Position numbers and translations under genes: made by a program. Shown here piece after piece: positions 29,594-41,065 of a stretch of DNA of 64,000 bases; position 1 is the first letter of the stretch; each line of letters starts with the position of its first letter. The notes beneath the pieces were generated by a model. That model was not told the DNA's origin. It saw nothing but the letters and a program-made list of their open reading frames with translations, and ran no database searches. The DNA comes from Alphaproteobacteria bacterium (GTDB lineage: Bacteria; Pseudomonadota; Alphaproteobacteria; Rhizobiales; Aestuariivirgaceae): positions 62,001 to 126,000 of the forward strand of contig JAHEFB010000002.1 in the NCBI GenBank assembly GCA_024640405.1, given 5' to 3'.

Positions 29594-30676
29594 TCAGTCG
29601 CCACTCTCATAGCACAGTGAGCCCGCGAATTTCACTCTCGCGTGTCGGTTGGATCGGCCTGCAATCGTGCCCAGCCGCACAACCTGCTCTCCAGCGCCGG
29701 CGAGCGTTAGCATGATGTCATCCGCCTTGGCCTCGTTCGTCACCATGATCATGCCGATGCCACAATTAAAGGTGCGCAACATTTCTTTTTGTGCAATGCC
29801 GCCTTCTTCGGCCAGCCAGCCAAATACCGCCGGCGCGCTGACGCTTGCCAGATTGATATTCGCCGCACAATCATCCGGCAGAACGCGGGGAATGTTTTCA
29901 GTAAACCCGCCGCCGGTTATATGGGCAAGCGCCTTGATCCCGCTATGGGCCCTCAGGGCCGACAATACGGATTTCACATAAATCCGTGTCGGGGTAAGCA
30001 GGGCCTCACCAAGAGACCTGGTTTCATCGAACGGTGCCTTGTCTTTGTAACCGGCTCCACTGATCTCAACGATTTTGCGGATCAGCGAGTAACCATTCGA
30101 GTGTGGTCCGGAAGAGGCAAGGCCAAGGATGATGTCGCCGGGGACAATGCCCGTTTTGGGCAACACTTTGCGTCGCTCTACTGCTCCAACCGCGAAACCG
30201 GCAAGGTCATAGTCATCGCCGTGATACATGCCGGGCATTTCTGCTGTCTCACCACCGACAAGGGCACAACCTGCCTGCCGGCAGCCTTCGGCGATACCGG
30301 CAACTACCTGGCGCGCTGTTGCAACATCCAGTTTTCCGGTGGCGTAGTAATCCAGAAAGAACAGCGGTTCGGCGCCCTGTACAACCAGATCGTTTACCGA
30401 CATGGCGACGAGATCGATGCCGACGCCTGAGTGTATGCCGCTTTCAATTGCAACCCGCAATTTTGTGCCTACACCATCGTTAGCTGCGACCAGCACCGGG
30501 TCCTTGAAGCCGCAGGCCTTCAAATCGAAGAGACCTCCAAAGCCCCCCAGCGAAGGACGGGAGCCTTTGCGCCTTGTCGATGCTGCCAGTGGCTTGATGG
30601 CATCCACCAGCGAATTGCCGGCTTCAATACTGACGCCTGCATCACTATATGTCAGTCCGTTGTGCTTATTTGTCAT
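29594..30676 (-). CDS. purM: Phosphoribosylformylglycinamidine cyclo-ligase
   Basis: Start [21 protein letters not shown] at 30676; [40 protein letters not shown]. Confidence 0.97.
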   Translation of the reverse strand: MTNKHNGLTYSDAGVSIEAGNSLVDAIKPLAASTRRKGSRPSLGGFGGLFDLKACGFKDPVLVAANDGVGTKLRVAIESGIHSGVGIDLVAMSVNDLVVQGAEPLFFLDYYATGKLDVATARQVVAGIAEGCRQAGCALVGGETAEMPGMYHGDDYDLAGFAVGAVERRKVLPKTGIVPGDIILGLASSGPHSNGYSLIRKIVEISGAGYKDKAPFDETRSLGEALLTPTRIYVKSVLSALRAHSGIKALAHITGGGFTENIPRVLPDDCAANINLASVSAPAVFGWLAEEGGIAQKEMLRTFNCGIGMIMVTNEAKADDIMLTLAGAGEQVVRLGTIAGRSNRHARVKFAGSLCYESGD

Positions 30677-30898
30677 GTTTGGGCCTGAACACCACACTTG
30701 TAATTTCTGTCTGTCGCTGCCATTGAGGGTTGTGCCGGTTGACACTGGCGCAAAGGCTACCCTTATTGGGTGATTGAGTGGGATGGTTGCAAGGAAAATC
30801 GCCGGGTAATGAGGTCATTTATCCACGATGTGCAGACGAAGCGCGACAGGTCCAATGCCGGGATCGCAATTGAAGGCGCTGCCAGCTTGATAGAAAAC

Positions 30899-32014
30899 AT
30901 GAAACTGCTGTTTGCAACAGATTTCCGGCAATTCCGGAATGCCGTCAACTGCCTGGTTTTGATTGTATTCGCCTGTTTTTGCGCTTCGCGGGCGGCACTT
31001 GCCCTGGAGAATCCGCTGTACACGATTACCGGTGTAGAGGTTGATGTTCGTGCAGAAACTGCAGCGCTGGCGAAGAAGCAGGCCATTACCGAGGCCAATG
31101 TAAAGGCGTTTACCCTGTTTGTTCAGCGGGTAGGCGGCGATGCAATTGTACACAGGTTATCGGACATTCCGACGAAACGTATCGATGCCTTGCTGGACAG
31201 TCTTTCGATCGAGGAAGAGCGCACCGGACCAAAACGTTATATCGGCAAGCTTACTGTCCGGTTTTTGCCAGCGAAAACACGTAAGTTTCTGGGTGGACTG
31301 GGGGTGACGTACAGCGAGAAAGTAGCGACCAGAACCGTCATAGTTCCGCTGTGGCGAACAGCGGAAGGCATAATGATCTGGGAAGACAATCCATGGCGTA
31401 CAGCCTGGTTGGCGCTTCGCGCCGAGAACGCTGCGGTGCCGCTGATCGTACCACTGGGCGATTTGGCTGATACGGATACGTTGACACCAGAGCTTGCAGC
31501 CAACCGGGATGAAGCTTCACTTGAAGCAATCAGGTTGCGCTACGAAGCAGATTCGGTGCTGATAGCAGAAGCCACCGTTATCGGTGAAGATACGATACAG
31601 GCAACGCTGGTCGGCAATAGTCCGGTAGGGCAACTGGAGTTTGACAAGGAATATGCTGCAGAAAATGGTGGAGGAGTTGACGAAGCTGCCAGAACAGCCG
31701 CACTGCGTTTTCATCAGGTCATGTTGCAACGATGGAAAAAGAAAAATGAAACAGCCCCGATCACTCAGAGTCTGCCGGTGGCTACGCTGCCAGTGGCAGT
31801 TGCGTTTTTTTCAACTGAGGAATGGTCGGCCTTGCGGGCGCGTATTCTGTCTACACCCGGTGTATCCGGAGTTGATATTTCTGCCATTTCGCAAGGTGGG
31901 GCCATCGTTCAGCTGTCATATGTGACCGGCTTTGAGCAATTGCGTCAGTCGTTGTGGTCCGCCGGCCTGGCTTTGCAGAATGTAGGTGGGACATGGGTTT
32001 TGCAGGCAAGTTGA
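30899..32014 (+). CDS. DUF2066 domain-containing protein
   Basis: Start MKLLFATDFRQF; ENPLYTITGVEVDVRAETAALAKKQAITEANVKAF. Confidence 0.8.
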   Translation: MKLLFATDFRQFRNAVNCLVLIVFACFCASRAALALENPLYTITGVEVDVRAETAALAKKQAITEANVKAFTLFVQRVGGDAIVHRLSDIPTKRIDALLDSLSIEEERTGPKRYIGKLTVRFLPAKTRKFLGGLGVTYSEKVATRTVIVPLWRTAEGIMIWEDNPWRTAWLALRAENAAVPLIVPLGDLADTDTLTPELAANRDEASLEAIRLRYEADSVLIAEATVIGEDTIQATLVGNSPVGQLEFDKEYAAENGGGVDEAARTAALRFHQVMLQRWKKKNETAPITQSLPVATLPVAVAFFSTEEWSALRARILSTPGVSGVDISAISQGGAIVQLSYVTGFEQLRQSLWSAGLALQNVGGTWVLQAS

Positions 32015-32045
32015 AGCAGAGTGCCGGTCGGGTGGAATGCCTGTC

Positions 32046-32618
32046 ATGACACTCCCGAATTTCATAACCATCGGCCGGTTGTTTCTTGTGCCGGTTATCG
32101 TGTGGTTACTCTATCAGTCGCTATATCCGAGCGCTTTTTTTGTATTTGTGCTGGCAGGTGTTTCAGATGCTGTGGATGGATTTCTGGCCAAACAGTTTGA
32201 TCTGACTTCAGAGCTTGGTGCTTATCTCGACCCCATAGCGGACAAGGCGCTTCTGGTAACAATTTATGTGGTGCTGGGCATCATCGGGCACTTGCCAACC
32301 TGGATCGTGATCATAGTGGTGAGTCGCGACGTGGCAATTGTAGGGGCTGTGATCTTGTCCTGGCTGATGGACCGTCCGGTGAAAATGGAACCCAACATGG
32401 TGTCGAAAGCCAACACGGTAATGCAGATTTTGCTGGTGATTGCTCTGCTGGCTGCGTTGGCATTTTCCTCGGTGAATCCAACAATGGTTACAGCAGGTGC
32501 GACGGTTACGGCCGCGCTGACGCTGGCGTCCCTTGCAGTCTATCTGCGTGATTGGCTACAACACATGGCAAACGGCGGGTCTGTTGACCAATCTGCCGAT
32601 TCGACTGACAGGGGGTGA
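32046..32618 (+). CDS. CDP-alcohol phosphatidyltransferase family protein
   Basis: Start MTLPNFITIGRL; motif SDAVDGFLAKQFDLTSELGAYLDPIADKALL (DGx2ARx8Gx3Dx3D family). Confidence 0.93.
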   Translation: MTLPNFITIGRLFLVPVIVWLLYQSLYPSAFFVFVLAGVSDAVDGFLAKQFDLTSELGAYLDPIADKALLVTIYVVLGIIGHLPTWIVIIVVSRDVAIVGAVILSWLMDRPVKMEPNMVSKANTVMQILLVIALLAALAFSSVNPTMVTAGATVTAALTLASLAVYLRDWLQHMANGGSVDQSADSTDRG

Positions 32619-33718
32619 AAAACATGACAGTGCAGCGTCAGGTCTCGGTATGGTTGACGGTGCTCGCCGCTTTCGTGGCGTTCATGTGGCTCTTCGCCGA
32701 CATCCTGCTTCCGTTTATTGCCGGCATCGTTCTGGCGTATTTCCTCGATCCCGTCGCCGACGCACTCGAGCGTTTGAAGTTGCCCAGATTGGCCGCAACT
32801 CTGGTGATTGTGCTGACCAGTGCCGTCGCGCTGGTATTGGTATTGTTGCTGATTGCGCCATTGATCGGAGATCAGATAGGCAAGTTTGCTGAACGGCTGC
32901 CCTCCGATGTGTCAACTCTGGTTGCATTGTTCAATGATCTGGCACCGGCCTGGTTGAAGGAACTACTCGCCAAATCGAGTGCAAACCTGCCGGAAACCGG
33001 ATCCGACATCGCAACCAAGGCTGCCGGATGGGTGGCGAAACTTCTGCAGTCCATTCTGTCAGGTGGTCTGGCACTGTTCAACTTGATGTCGCTGCTGATC
33101 ATCACACCGCTGGTCACGTTCTATATGCTGAACGACTGGGACCGCATGGTTGCACGGGTCGACAGCTGGGTGCCGCGCGACCATGTTGGGACCGTGCGCA
33201 GCATAGCCGGTGATATCAATACCGCCATGGCCGGGTTCATCCGCGGACAGGGCACCGTCTGCATGCTGTTGGGAATATTGTATGCCGCTGCCCTGATTGC
33301 AGCGGGATTGAATTTTGGGTTGCTGATTGGCCTTACGGCTGGGCTGTTGTCGTTCATTCCTTTTGTGGGGGCTGCCATCGGCGGCATTCTTGCTGTCGCA
33401 ACCGCCATGGTGCAATTCTGGCCGGATTGGACACAGATACTGATTGTTGCAGCCATTTTTGCAGCCGGTCAGTTTATTGAAGGCAATTTTCTGTCGCCCA
33501 AACTAGTTGGCCAGTCCGTCGGCCTGCATCCGGTATGGTTGATGTTCGCATTGCTGGCTTTCGGTTTTCTGTTTGGATTTGTCGGTATCTTGCTGGCGGT
33601 TCCGCTTGCTGCAGCAATTGGCGTCCTGTCACGGTTTTTCCTGAAGCAGTATCTGGCATCCAATCTCTATCTGGGCGTTGCAAAGCCGACAAAAGTCGTG
33701 CCTCCAGGCGGCGAATGA
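32615..33718 (+). CDS. AI-2E family transporter (PerM-like)
   Basis: ORF 367 aa; FLSPKLVGQSVGLHPVWLMFALLAFGFLFGFVGILLAVPLAA. Confidence 0.93.
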   Translation: MKNMTVQRQVSVWLTVLAAFVAFMWLFADILLPFIAGIVLAYFLDPVADALERLKLPRLAATLVIVLTSAVALVLVLLLIAPLIGDQIGKFAERLPSDVSTLVALFNDLAPAWLKELLAKSSANLPETGSDIATKAAGWVAKLLQSILSGGLALFNLMSLLIITPLVTFYMLNDWDRMVARVDSWVPRDHVGTVRSIAGDINTAMAGFIRGQGTVCMLLGILYAAALIAAGLNFGLLIGLTAGLLSFIPFVGAAIGGILAVATAMVQFWPDWTQILIVAAIFAAGQFIEGNFLSPKLVGQSVGLHPVWLMFALLAFGFLFGFVGILLAVPLAAAIGVLSRFFLKQYLASNLYLGVAKPTKVVPPGGE

Positions 33719-33722
33719 ACAC

Positions 33723-34421
33723 GTGGCTGTAAGACCGACAGGGCAACTCGCACTGGATTTGCCGCATCGCGTGGCAACCGGGCGCGATGATTTTCTGGTG
33801 TCGGGCGCCAACCAGGCTGCCGTGGCGGCTGTGGACGCATGGCCCGGTTGGCCGTCTCCGGTACTTGTTCTTGTCGGCGAAGCCGGCTCGGGCAAGAGCC
33901 ATTTGTGCGATGTGTGGCGCACCAATACTGGTGCCACTATTGTTTCCGCCGGCGACCTCGATACAACCAATGTCGCACATCTGATGCAGGCTGGAGCTGT
34001 TGCGGTCGAAGATGCGCCGGGTGAATTGCTTGATGAGACCGCATTGTTTCACTTGATCAATCTGGCGCGGGAAAATTCCGGCAGCGTGTTGATTACGTCA
34101 GCCGAGTTTCCATCCCGCTGGAACATTGCGTTGCCCGACCTCGTTTCGCGCCTTAAGGCTGCACAGGTTGCAAGCCTGGGGGATCCCGATGATGATTTGT
34201 TGCGCGGATTGCTGGTAAAGCAGTTCACCGACCGTCAGTTGCATGTCGAGGAAGCCGCAATCAGTTATATGCTGCTGCGCATGGAACGATCGTTTGAGGC
34301 GGCAAGGTCACTGGTCGCCAAAGTAGATGCACGGGCCCTGACGGATCGCGCTGAAATAACCAGAAATCTTGTTGCGCGCGTTATGCGCGAAGATGCCCAG
34401 CCGAATCTGTTCGAAGACTAG
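33723..34421 (+). CDS. hda: DnaA-related protein, Hda-like regulator
   Basis: GTG start proposed at 33723 (VAVRPTGQLALDLPHR clamp-binding-like motif); GEAGSGKSHL Walker A; no DnaA domain IV. Confidence 0.85.
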   Translation: MAVRPTGQLALDLPHRVATGRDDFLVSGANQAAVAAVDAWPGWPSPVLVLVGEAGSGKSHLCDVWRTNTGATIVSAGDLDTTNVAHLMQAGAVAVEDAPGELLDETALFHLINLARENSGSVLITSAEFPSRWNIALPDLVSRLKAAQVASLGDPDDDLLRGLLVKQFTDRQLHVEEAAISYMLLRMERSFEAARSLVAKVDARALTDRAEITRNLVARVMREDAQPNLFED

Positions 34422-34660
34422 ATCAGTATGACTTCTGATTAAATCAATAAAAAATCATAAAATTGATCGATTCCAAAGTGTTAGAGTAAATTATTGGTTC
34501 AAGTGAACCCATGCCGCGCTAGTGAGGCTTGATTAACACTCTTTGTCTGGTTGCATTGGGGGCAATGTCATGGCTGTGTTATGTATTGCAGGCTATTGAG
34601 TATCTCAATAAAGCGCGATTGACTTGTTAATAGCTCATCCAACCTGCGGGGAAACCAGGC

Positions 34661-36871
34661 ATGAACCTCGAAAACCAAGGCAACAAGGATATGGCAGGCA
34701 CCAAGGCTGCGGCTGTTGTCAAGGTTGCCGGTGGGGATTTGATGGAGTCTCCAAAACGCTTTTTCAATCGCGAGCTGTCGTGGCTTGGGTTCAACTACCG
34801 CGTCCTTATGGAGGCAAGGAATACGGCGCATCCTCTGTTTGAGCGTTTGAGATTTCTGTCCATTTCGGGAAACAATCTGGATGAATTTTACATGGTCCGG
34901 GTTGCCGGCCTTGCGGCTCAGATACGCGAAGGTGTCACTGGCCTTTCGCAGGACGGCCTGACACCTGCCGAGCAGCTCTCCAGCGTTCGTGCCGAGGCCG
35001 GCAAATTGATGGGAGAGCAGGACCAACGCTGGCGCGCATTGAGAGATGAACTCCAGGACAACCGTGTCGAACTTGTCAGCACCGGTCAGCTCACTCCAAA
35101 TGACCGCACCTGGCTGGATGAACGGTTCCATGAACAGGTGCTGCTGGTCCTGACACCGATTGCTATCGATCCAGCCCATCCATTTCCCTTCCTGCCCAAC
35201 CGCGGACTGATGATAGCTCTTCAACTGATGCGTCAATCGGACGGCAAGCAGATGAAAGCTCTGGTTCAGGTGCCTCAGCAACTTGAGCGCTTCACCCGTT
35301 TGCCTGATGGCGAAACCGATGATGGTCTGTCGGTTGCACGCTTCATAATGATCGAAGACATGATCACCCATTTTGTGCCACGACTGTTCCCGGGTTACGA
35401 GTTACAGGGCAGGGGAATATTCCGTATCCTTCGTGACAGTGACATCGAGGTTGAGGAAGAAGCTGAGGACCTCGTGCGATATTTCGAGCGAGCCCTGAAG
35501 CGCCGTCGGCGCGGCAGCGTTGTGCGCCTTGAGGTTGATGTCGGTTGCCCCGAAAATCTGCGCACTTTCATTGCCCGCGAGCTCGACGCCGACGCCGAAG
35601 CCATTGTCATGTGCGACGGAGTGGTAGGTTACGCTGATACCTCGCAGCTCATCATTGATGATATGCCGGAACACAAGTTCCCGCCCTACAATCCACGGTT
35701 TCCCGAACGCATTCGCGATCACGGTGGTGACTGCTTTGCTGCTATCCGCCAGAAGGACATCATCGTCCATCACCCGTATGAGTCTTTTGATGCGGTAGTG
35801 CAGTTTGTCCGCCAGGCTGCCGCTGACGCCGATGTGGTTGCCATCAAGCAGACACTCTACCGCACCTCCAATCAGAGTCCGATCGTTGAAGCGCTGGTTA
35901 TGGCTGCTGAAGCGGGCAAGTCGGTCATGGCGGTGGTTGAACTAAAGGCCCGTTTCGATGAAGAAAAAAACATCCAGTGGGCGCGCAATCTTGAGCGCGC
36001 CGGGGTGCAGGTGGTTTTCGGCTTCGTCGAACTGAAAACCCATGCCAAGACGTCGATGGTAGTGCGGCGTGAAGGCGGCCAGTTGCGGACTTATGTTCAC
36101 TACGGCACCGGCAATTACCACCCGATCACGGCACGCATATACACCGACCTGTCGTTCTTTACCTGCGATCCGGCTTTGTGCCGCGACGCTGCACGGCTGT
36201 TCAATTATGTCTCCAGTTATGCCGAACCGACAGAGCTTGAACGCATCGCCTTGTCTCCTCTGACGTTGAGCAAACGGATTATTTCGCACATAGAAGAAGA
36301 AATTGCCCATGCGGCGGCCGGCAGACCGGCGGCCATCTGGGCCAAAATGAACTCTCTGGTTGATGCCGAAGTTATCGATGCCTTGTATCGTGCCAGCAAC
36401 GCAGGTGTTCAAATTGAACTTGTTATCCGCGGTATTTGCTGCCTCAGGCCGGGATTGCCGGGGTTGTCCGAAAACATTCGGGTAAAGTCCATCATTGGTC
36501 GTTTTCTGGAACATTCGCGCACCGTGTGTTTCGGCAATGGTGAGGGACTGCCAAGCAAAAAGGCACGTGTATATATTTCTTCCGCCGACTGGATGCCGCG
36601 CAATTTACACAGGCGGGTTGAAACACTGGTGCCGCTTGATACGCCAACCGTCCACCAGCAGGTTCTGGATCAGATTATGGTAGCCAACCTCAAAGACAAC
36701 CAGCAGAGCTGGCAGCTCATGTCGGACGGCAGCTCGCGGCGCATAGCGCCGGGTCCCGAAGAGGAGCCATTTAACGCTCACGACTACTTTATGAACAACC
36801 CATCGCTGTCTGGACGTGGAAGTTCTTTGAAAGATAGCCTCCCACCTGCTATTGCCGGTCGCGAAGGGTAA
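34661..36871 (+). CDS. ppk1: Polyphosphate kinase 1
   Basis: ORF 736 aa; [63 protein letters not shown]. Confidence 0.97.
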   Translation: MNLENQGNKDMAGTKAAAVVKVAGGDLMESPKRFFNRELSWLGFNYRVLMEARNTAHPLFERLRFLSISGNNLDEFYMVRVAGLAAQIREGVTGLSQDGLTPAEQLSSVRAEAGKLMGEQDQRWRALRDELQDNRVELVSTGQLTPNDRTWLDERFHEQVLLVLTPIAIDPAHPFPFLPNRGLMIALQLMRQSDGKQMKALVQVPQQLERFTRLPDGETDDGLSVARFIMIEDMITHFVPRLFPGYELQGRGIFRILRDSDIEVEEEAEDLVRYFERALKRRRRGSVVRLEVDVGCPENLRTFIARELDADAEAIVMCDGVVGYADTSQLIIDDMPEHKFPPYNPRFPERIRDHGGDCFAAIRQKDIIVHHPYESFDAVVQFVRQAAADADVVAIKQTLYRTSNQSPIVEALVMAAEAGKSVMAVVELKARFDEEKNIQWARNLERAGVQVVFGFVELKTHAKTSMVVRREGGQLRTYVHYGTGNYHPITARIYTDLSFFTCDPALCRDAARLFNYVSSYAEPTELERIALSPLTLSKRIISHIEEEIAHAAAGRPAAIWAKMNSLVDAEVIDALYRASNAGVQIELVIRGICCLRPGLPGLSENIRVKSIIGRFLEHSRTVCFGNGEGLPSKKARVYISSADWMPRNLHRRVETLVPLDTPTVHQQVLDQIMVANLKDNQQSWQLMSDGSSRRIAPGPEEEPFNAHDYFMNNPSLSGRGSSLKDSLPPAIAGREG

Positions 36872-36924
36872 TGAGCAGTCGGGGTTTGATTCTGGACTGC
36901 ACGCCAACAGCGGGGCAGGCCTGA

Positions 36925-38436
36925 ATGAACCCGGTCAAGAGACTCGACAGGATTGTGGATGCGCCACCCGTCGCGGTAGTGGATATCGGTTCGAACTCCG
37001 TGCGTATGGTTGTGTATGACGGCCTGCGCCGCGCGCCGTCCCCGATGTTTAACGAAAAGGTGCTGTGCGCGCTTGGCCGCGGTGTGGCTGAAACCGGTGC
37101 GCTGGATGCCGAGGCGTCGCAGCGGGCCCTGAACGCCATCCGGCGGTTTCGCGCACTGTGCACCCAGATGGATGTCAGCGAGGTTTTTTCGGTTGCAACT
37201 GCCGCAGTGCGCGAAGCATCCAACGGTCAGGAATTCATCACGAAGGCGAAGAAACTGCTCGGCGTGGATATTGGAGTTCTGACCGGGCGCCAGGAAGCAG
37301 CCTTTGCAGCAAAAGGAGTGCTGTCGGGTATTCCCGATGCCGACGGAATTGTCGGCGATCTCGGCGGCGGCAGTCTTGAGCTTGTTGATGTGTCGATGGG
37401 CAAGCTGCGCGATGGAATAACACTTCCTTTGGGGCCGTTGCGAATTTTGGGCGAGGCGGGTTCGGATGTTGACGCAGCCACGAAATACATCGATGCACAA
37501 CTGGACCGGGCAAAACTTCTGAAGAATCTGGATAGCCGTACATTTTATGCGGTTGGAGGTGCCTGGCGAAACCTGGCCCGCCTGCACATGGCGCAAATTC
37601 ACTACCCGTTGATCATTGTTCAAAGCTACACGATGGATCGCTCGACGGCATTGTCGCTGGCTGACTTCGTGTCTCGTCTGTCTCCGGAGACACTCAATGG
37701 AATTGACGCCGTATCAAAGAGCCGGTCTGAAACCTTGCCGATGGCCGCGCTGGTGCTTGAGCGGCTGCTGGCGCGAACCCAGCCGAAGGATATGGTGACC
37801 TCGATTTATGGTGTTCGTGAAGGCCTTTTGTTTGGCAAGCTCAAGAAGCGTGTCCGGGATTCAGACCCGTTGTTGAACGCCAGCTGGGATTTTGCCAAAC
37901 GGTACGCGCGATCGCCAAACCACGAGCTGGAGTTATGTGCCTGGACCAATAGTTTGTTCGCCGGCAACAAGCAGATTGAAACAGAAGAGGAAAGACGTTT
38001 GCGCCATGCCGCGTGCATGATGGCTGACATATCGTGGCGGGCAAACCCGGACTACAGGTCGGGCCGGGCGCTGACCATCATCTCGCAGGCCTCGATTGTC
38101 GGGGTCGATCATCCGGGACGCCTGTTTTTGGCGCTGGCTGTGTTCTTCCGCTACCAGGGTATCAACGCCAAACATGCACCGCGTGAATTTGTCGACCTGA
38201 TTCCCGAAGACTGGCTGGAGCGGGCGCGGATCCTGGCCGGCGCAATGCGCCTGGCCTATGTGCTGACCGGAGCCATGACCGGCCTGCTGCCCAAGATCAA
38301 ATTGTTCATTGAGGGTAAGAAGCTGGTGCTTGCCCTGCCGAAAAAGCTGACCGACCTTTACGGAGAATCGGTTGAGAAAAAACTCAGTCAGCTGGCCGGC
38401 GCCATGGGATTGGAGCCGGAGACCCGCTGCGGCTAG
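36925..38436 (+). CDS. ppx: Ppx/GppA exopolyphosphatase
   Basis: ORF 503 aa; VVDIGSNSVRMVVYDG; GIVGDLGGGSLELVDV. Confidence 0.95.
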   Translation: MNPVKRLDRIVDAPPVAVVDIGSNSVRMVVYDGLRRAPSPMFNEKVLCALGRGVAETGALDAEASQRALNAIRRFRALCTQMDVSEVFSVATAAVREASNGQEFITKAKKLLGVDIGVLTGRQEAAFAAKGVLSGIPDADGIVGDLGGGSLELVDVSMGKLRDGITLPLGPLRILGEAGSDVDAATKYIDAQLDRAKLLKNLDSRTFYAVGGAWRNLARLHMAQIHYPLIIVQSYTMDRSTALSLADFVSRLSPETLNGIDAVSKSRSETLPMAALVLERLLARTQPKDMVTSIYGVREGLLFGKLKKRVRDSDPLLNASWDFAKRYARSPNHELELCAWTNSLFAGNKQIETEEERRLRHAACMMADISWRANPDYRSGRALTIISQASIVGVDHPGRLFLALAVFFRYQGINAKHAPREFVDLIPEDWLERARILAGAMRLAYVLTGAMTGLLPKIKLFIEGKKLVLALPKKLTDLYGESVEKKLSQLAGAMGLEPETRCG

Positions 38437-38550
38437 CCCGGCGCAGAGTTGCGGCGATTTGGCTCTGCGACAGTTTCAGCCGGTGTGATAGCCGGACGGG
38501 AAGCCTATCTTGATGTTGAAGGCATATCACCCGAACCAGGAACATAATCA

Positions 38551-39954
38551 ATGTTGGATGGCTTCACGGCCGAATTGCTGGCGCGTTTGCAATTTGCATT
38601 CACCATCGCTTTTCATATCGTGTTTCCGGCGTTTTCCATTGGTCTGTCCGCTTACCTGGCGGTGCTGAATGCGTTGTGGCTGAAGACCGGCATGCCCACG
38701 TATCTTTACCTGTTTGATTACTGGAAAAAGATATTTGCAGTGGCGTTTGGCATGGGGGTGGTTTCCGGCATCGTCATGTCGTACCAGTTTGGCACCAACT
38801 GGAGCGTTTTTTCGGACAAGACCGGACCCGTCCTTGGCCCGCTGATGGCGTACGAAGTTCTGAGTGCGTTCTTTCTGGAAGCCGGCTTCCTTGGCATCAT
38901 GTTGTTCGGACGCAAGAGGGTCGGCGATAAACTGCACATGGCAGCAACTGCGATTGTTGCTTTTGGCACTCTCATGTCGGCCACCTGGATCCTGTCGGTG
39001 AACTCCTGGATGCAAACTCCGGCTGGCTACTCGATCAACGAGGTGGGGCAGTTTGTGCCGCAGGACTGGTGGGCAATTGTCTTCAATCCATCGTTTCCAT
39101 ACCGGCTGGTGCATATGGTGCTGGCGGTGTTTCTGTCTACCGCACTTGCCGTTGGTGCAGTTGGTGCATGGCACTTGCTGAAGGACCGGAAACAGGAGCC
39201 TGCCCGTGTCATGTTCTCCATGGCCATGTGGATGGCAGCGCTTGTCACTCCTGTGCAGATATTCGCAGGTGATCTGCACGGTCTGAACACGCTTGAGCAC
39301 CAACCGGTGAAAGTGATGGCAATGGAAGGTCATTTTGACAGCCATCCGGACGGTGCGCCGCTGATTCTGTTCGGCATTCCCAATCAGTCAGAAAAACGCG
39401 TCTATTTTCCCATTCAGATTCCGAAGCTGTCGAGCCTCATTCTCAAGCATGACCTCAACGCGCCGCTGGCAGGCCTCGACACGGTTGACGACAGGGACGA
39501 ACCGCCGGTAGCCATCGTGTTCTGGAGTTTCCGGGTCATGGTCGGCCTGGGGTTTGCCATGCTGGGACTTGGTATCTGGAGCTTGTGGGCCAGATGGCAC
39601 AATGTTCTTTACCGCGACAGCTGGCTGCACAAGTTTGCACTGGTCATGGGCCCCACCGGCTTTGTTGCATTGTTGGCCGGGTGGGTGACAACCGAGGTCG
39701 GCCGCCAGCCATTCACCGTTTATGGCCTGCTGAGGACAAGCGATTCCCTTGCCCCGGTTGCAGCGCCTGCTGTTGCCACATCTCTGATCGCCTTCATTAT
39801 TGTGTATTTTCTGGTGTTTGGTGCGGGCGTTTTCTACATCCTGCGCATGATGAGCAGGCTTCCCGATGGTGACGCAGGCGAACTCAGGCAGGGTCCTCTG
39901 CGTGCTGCCGGGCCTACTCCCGTGGCACAGGTATCTGGGCAGGAGGGAAGGTGA
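38551..39954 (+). CDS. cydA: Cytochrome bd (CioA-type) ubiquinol oxidase subunit I
   Basis: ORF 467 aa; RLQFAFTIAFHIVFPAFSIGLSAYLAVL; GRQPFTVYGLLRTSDSLAPV; short Q-loop as in CIO. Confidence 0.95.
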   Translation: MLDGFTAELLARLQFAFTIAFHIVFPAFSIGLSAYLAVLNALWLKTGMPTYLYLFDYWKKIFAVAFGMGVVSGIVMSYQFGTNWSVFSDKTGPVLGPLMAYEVLSAFFLEAGFLGIMLFGRKRVGDKLHMAATAIVAFGTLMSATWILSVNSWMQTPAGYSINEVGQFVPQDWWAIVFNPSFPYRLVHMVLAVFLSTALAVGAVGAWHLLKDRKQEPARVMFSMAMWMAALVTPVQIFAGDLHGLNTLEHQPVKVMAMEGHFDSHPDGAPLILFGIPNQSEKRVYFPIQIPKLSSLILKHDLNAPLAGLDTVDDRDEPPVAIVFWSFRVMVGLGFAMLGLGIWSLWARWHNVLYRDSWLHKFALVMGPTGFVALLAGWVTTEVGRQPFTVYGLLRTSDSLAPVAAPAVATSLIAFIIVYFLVFGAGVFYILRMMSRLPDGDAGELRQGPLRAAGPTPVAQVSGQEGR

Positions 39955-39956
39955 CA

Positions 39957-40961
39957 ATGGAAATCGATCTTCCGCTGGTATGGGCCGCAATTATCGCATT
40001 TGCCGTGTTGATGTATGTCGTGCTGGACGGGTTTGACCTCGGTGTCGGTATGCTGTTTGCTGTCGAGCACAAAGCCCATGACCGCGACGTCATGATGAAT
40101 TCGGTCGCGCCGGTGTGGGATGGCAACGAAACCTGGCTGGTCATGGGTGGCGGCGGATTGTTCGCGGTGTTCCCGCTGGCATATGCCGTGGTCCTTCCGG
40201 CGCTTTATATGCCTTTGACGATCATGCTGCTGGCTCTGGTTTTTCGCGGGGTGGCTTTCGAGTATCGCTGGCGCACCGCTCGCGGACAGTTCTTGTGGAA
40301 CTGGGCGTTTCAGGGCGGTTCGTCTCTGGCAGCGCTGATGCAGGGCATCGCCCTGGGGGCGCTTGTTCAGGGCATCACCATTTCCGGCCGCGCTTATGCC
40401 GGCGGCTGGTGGGACTGGCTGACACCGTTTTCCGTGTTGACCGGTGTTGCGGTGGTTTTTGGTTACACGCTGCTTGGCGCCACCTGGCTGATTTACAAGA
40501 CCGGTGGCCAGCTGCAAGCCAGGATGCGGTCCAGGGCACGGGTGCTGGCGATCATCACACTGGGATTTATCGGCATTGTCAGCGCGGTTACACCGTTTCT
40601 CGATCCTGTCTATGCCGAGCGCTGGTTTGCCTGGCCGACGGCCATTTTTTCAGCCGTGGTACCTCTGCTGCTCGCTCTGGCGGCATGGCTGCTGTATACC
40701 GGTCTGCGGGATCAGCACGACACCAGGCCGTTTTTCGCGTCACTGGCGCTGTTCGTGTTGAGTTTTGCCGGCATCGGCATCAGCTTCTACCCTTACATCG
40801 TGCCACCGGGATTGACCATCGCGGAAGCCGCCGCGCCTCATTCAAGCCTGGTGTTTACCCTGATTGGTACTGTGGTTCTTGTGCCGCTGATTTTGGCCTA
40901 CACCGCCTATTCCTATTGGGTGTTTCGCGGCAAGGTAAACCCCGATGAGGGCTATCACTGA
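39957..40961 (+). CDS. cydB: Cytochrome bd ubiquinol oxidase subunit II
   Basis: ORF 336 aa; VLDGFDLGVGMLF, NSVAPVWDGNETWLVMGGGGLFAVFPLAYA. Confidence 0.96.
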   Translation: MEIDLPLVWAAIIAFAVLMYVVLDGFDLGVGMLFAVEHKAHDRDVMMNSVAPVWDGNETWLVMGGGGLFAVFPLAYAVVLPALYMPLTIMLLALVFRGVAFEYRWRTARGQFLWNWAFQGGSSLAALMQGIALGALVQGITISGRAYAGGWWDWLTPFSVLTGVAVVFGYTLLGATWLIYKTGGQLQARMRSRARVLAIITLGFIGIVSAVTPFLDPVYAERWFAWPTAIFSAVVPLLLALAAWLLYTGLRDQHDTRPFFASLALFVLSFAGIGISFYPYIVPPGLTIAEAAAPHSSLVFTLIGTVVLVPLILAYTAYSYWVFRGKVNPDEGYH

Positions 40962-41065
40962 TGCCTTCACTGGTCAGCAAGTGGCTTTGGTTTGTGGGCT
41001 ACTGGCTGCTGGGCGTGGCCGCCCTCAGCACGGTGGCTTTTATTATCAGGCTTGTGCTGGTTTAG
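40961..41065 (+). CDS. DUF2474-like single-TM small subunit of the bd oxidase (CydX-like role)
   Basis: MPSLVSKWLWFVGYWLLGVAALSTVAFIIRLVLV, 34 aa; ATG overlaps the cydB TGA (TGATG); below ORF-track size cutoff. Confidence 0.8.
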   Translation: MPSLVSKWLWFVGYWLLGVAALSTVAFIIRLVLV

